IMG/VR virus record: IMGVR_UViG_3300028600_000176
Coordinates: 1 to 22,749 of that record
Length of the DNA stretch: 22,749 nt
DNA from: a virus
Strand: one strand, 5' to 3'
Part shown: piece after piece, positions 21,552 to 22,749 of the stretch
Position numbering within the stretch: position 1 is the first letter of the stretch
How the letters are laid out: each line of letters starts with the position of its first letter
Made by a program: the position numbers and the translations under genes
The notes under the pieces: generated by a model
The model's database searches: none
What the model was told of the DNA's origin: nothing
The model's input: the letters and a program-made list of their open reading frames with translations, nothing else

Positions 21552-22221
21552 CCCTGAAGACAATAAAAATAAAGGCCCCGAACCACTGCCTTTACACCAT
21601 AAAAAAGTCAGTAACCCGTTCGGCCAGAATGGGAAGAAGCGCCGCCTGTTCACTAAAGCCATGGAGCTCTATGAGCAGCAGTATACTTTTGCTGCTATCG
21701 CCAAGGAGTGCGGAGTCCACGTATCGACTTTGCGTAGATGGTTCAGGGATGCAGGTGCACCTCCCAAGAAGAGTAAATGGGAAGAGAACCCGACTCCGTG
21801 GATTGATAAGGACGCACCAAAGCCAGAGTCTATCTTCGACGGAACAGAGGAGCATAAGACTAAGCACGCTGTAGACAAAGCTGCCGAACACGCCCACCTA
21901 CAGGAGAAGGGTAGGATCGATGAGATCGCCTCAGCGCAATCCAGTCCAGCTGAGCAATACCAAAGCTACATGGCTAGCCAAGCGGTCCGCCTGATGCGAG
22001 ATGGCATGGCTCAGATGAGACCACCGACTAACGTCCGTGAAGTGGAAGTGCTAGACAAGATAGCTAGGCGTCACTTCGGGCTAGACGAAAAGCAAAGCGG
22101 GGGAGCAACCAGCCTCAGCATAGACATAAACATTCTAAATGACGCAGCTGCGGCCTCAAGGAAGAGGCCCACTAAAGTTGTCGATGTAGACCCAAATCCA
22201 AAAGACAACAAAGACCAATGA
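21538..22221 (+). CDS. HTH protein, probable terminase small subunit
   Basis: A 227-aa protein. Residues 37-72 (LFTKAMELYEQQYTFAAIAK, then ECGVHVSTLRRWFRDAG) form a clear helix-turn-helix after a basic arm (GKKRRL). The middle is a charged helix region. The segment LDKIARRHFGLDEKQSG followed by LSIDINILND resembles the C-terminal oligomerisation or TerL-contact part of many small terminases. The small subunit recognises the packaging site and loads TerL. A stand-alone transcription regulator is the alternative, because the gene is divergent from terL. It ends with an ATGA overlap to the next gene. No Shine-Dalgarno sequence is present (CTCCAACCC before the ATG). Confidence 0.7.
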   Translation: MAKDNPEDNKNKGPEPLPLHHKKVSNPFGQNGKKRRLFTKAMELYEQQYTFAAIAKECGVHVSTLRRWFRDAGAPPKKSKWEENPTPWIDKDAPKPESIFDGTEEHKTKHAVDKAAEHAHLQEKGRIDEIASAQSSPAEQYQSYMASQAVRLMRDGMAQMRPPTNVREVEVLDKIARRHFGLDEKQSGGATSLSIDINILNDAAAASRKRPTKVVDVDPNPKDNKDQ

Positions 22222-22472
22222 AATTCTTCGCATCAAGGACGCACGAGCCTAACCCCTTCGTAATCAAAGGGAGCGTACGCTCTAACCTAGATTACTTTTA
22301 TTCAGCTAAGCAGGTCACGGGAGACTTTGTCAGGGTAATCCCCTCGACATGGAAAGAGATCTCGTTCCTACAGAGCCTTGAGAAAGGCTATAACTTATTT
22401 GCTCCATGGCACGGCGACGGTGTTCTAGTCAAAGCAGACTTCCTCCCAGCTGTCCGTGATCATAGGCGTTGA
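22218..22472 (+). CDS. Hypothetical protein, 84 aa
   Basis: Starts MKFFASRTHEPNPFVIKGSV; a small alpha/beta basic protein with no recognised motif. Its ATG overlaps the upstream TGA (ATGA), and its last 17 bases overlap the start of the resolvase gene, so the three genes are translationally linked. The upstream bases are A/C-rich (AAAGACAACAAAGACC before the ATG), similar in composition to the left-cluster leaders. A link to DNA packaging or recombination is suggested only by its neighbours. Confidence 0.7.
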   Translation: MKFFASRTHEPNPFVIKGSVRSNLDYFYSAKQVTGDFVRVIPSTWKEISFLQSLEKGYNLFAPWHGDGVLVKADFLPAVRDHRR

Positions 22473-22749
22473 TAATGGTTCTTGCTCTGGGGCAGCAGTT
22501 GCAATCAGCAGCTGGGACGGTGCTGTCCTAGGATACACTAGGTTACCAAACCACAAGGTAGGCAAAAAGACGGAGCTCGACATGATCGGCTTACGTGACT
22601 GGGTGCTGGGATTCAAGCTACCGCCCGTCAACATTATCGTTGAGGAACCTCTGCATCACGCCCCTTCATCTCAGTCCATGCGATCCATGGCACTGTGCTA
22701 TGGTCAAATCACTGGGTTATGCACAGGCATGGCTTGGCATTGGGAGGGT
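22456..22749 (+). CDS. RuvC-like Holliday-junction resolvase/nuclease, N-terminal part (cut by window edge)
   Basis: Ninety-eight codons run off the right edge. The N-terminus (V/M)IIGVDNGSCSGAAVAIS is an RNase H-fold first strand with D6 as the first metal ligand. A second strand, NIIVEEPLHHAP, supplies E63 or E64, followed by SSQSMRSMALCYGQITGLCTG, which resembles the RuvC helix with serines and glycines before the third acidic site. The remaining catalytic aspartates would lie past residue 98. Phage RuvC-like enzymes resolve branched DNA before packaging. The start is GTG at 22456, since a stop (TAG) closes the frame shortly upstream. It overlaps the preceding gene by 17 bases, suggesting coupled translation. 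Confidence 0.75.
   Translation, partial: MIIGVDNGSCSGAAVAISSWDGAVLGYTRLPNHKVGKKTELDMIGLRDWVLGFKLPPVNIIVEEPLHHAPSSQSMRSMALCYGQITGLCTGMAWHWEG

Overview
The window looks like part of a tailed double-stranded DNA bacteriophage genome, as a free virus or a prophage. The evidence is a clear terminase large subunit (ATPase plus RNase H-like nuclease), a small-terminase-like DNA-binding protein, a RuvC-like resolvase, densely packed small unknown genes and one giant 4135-residue protein of the kind found in phage ejection or polyvalent proteins. No rRNA, tRNA, insertion sequence or CRISPR array was seen. The start regions I read carry no Shine-Dalgarno sequence at a usable distance; many starts are preceded by A/C-only leaders. 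That points to a host lineage with little Shine-Dalgarno use (Bacteroidota is the textbook case, and others such as Verrucomicrobiota are possible), but the host cannot be fixed from this sequence alone.

Layout. Positions 2-121 hold the end of an unidentified plus-strand gene, followed by a UUCG-loop hairpin terminator. From 190 to 4380 there is a compact plus-strand cluster of twelve small genes. Most are unrecognisable; the exceptions are a short MarR-type winged-helix regulator, a stand-alone DnaA domain-IV-like protein, a one-helix membrane protein and a small zinc-ribbon-like protein. The cluster contains two simple-sequence repeats (an 11.75-copy AACC tract and an in-frame ACACAA tract) and a recurrent AACCAATAGAAACAAA leader. 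It ends at a strong hairpin terminator (4441-4481), convergent with the minus-strand operon.

From 21495 down to 4486 there is a minus-strand operon: terminase large subunit, a promoter region with three copies of an 11-bp motif, three low-complexity or coiled-coil proteins (379, 180 and 344 aa), and the giant gene, which alone takes up more than half the window. I infer that the four proteins after the terminase form an internal-virion or DNA-ejection module, by analogy with the T7 gp14-gp15-gp16 arrangement. That is a hypothesis based on order, size and composition.

At 21496-21537 a 42-bp divergent promoter region separates the terminase large subunit from a rightward operon: a small-terminase-like HTH protein, an 84-aa unknown and a RuvC-like resolvase cut by the window edge. 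The two terminase subunits are therefore head to head, and the predicted rightward start site falls at or next to the ATG, suggesting a leaderless mRNA.

The points most worth following are the giant protein with two metallopeptidase-like segments that both carry EExxH instead of HExxH, the SD-free A/C leader system whose stop-spanning motif dictates C-terminal residues of upstream proteins, the AACC tract as a possible slippage switch, and the DnaA domain-IV homologue with changed DNA-contact positions.
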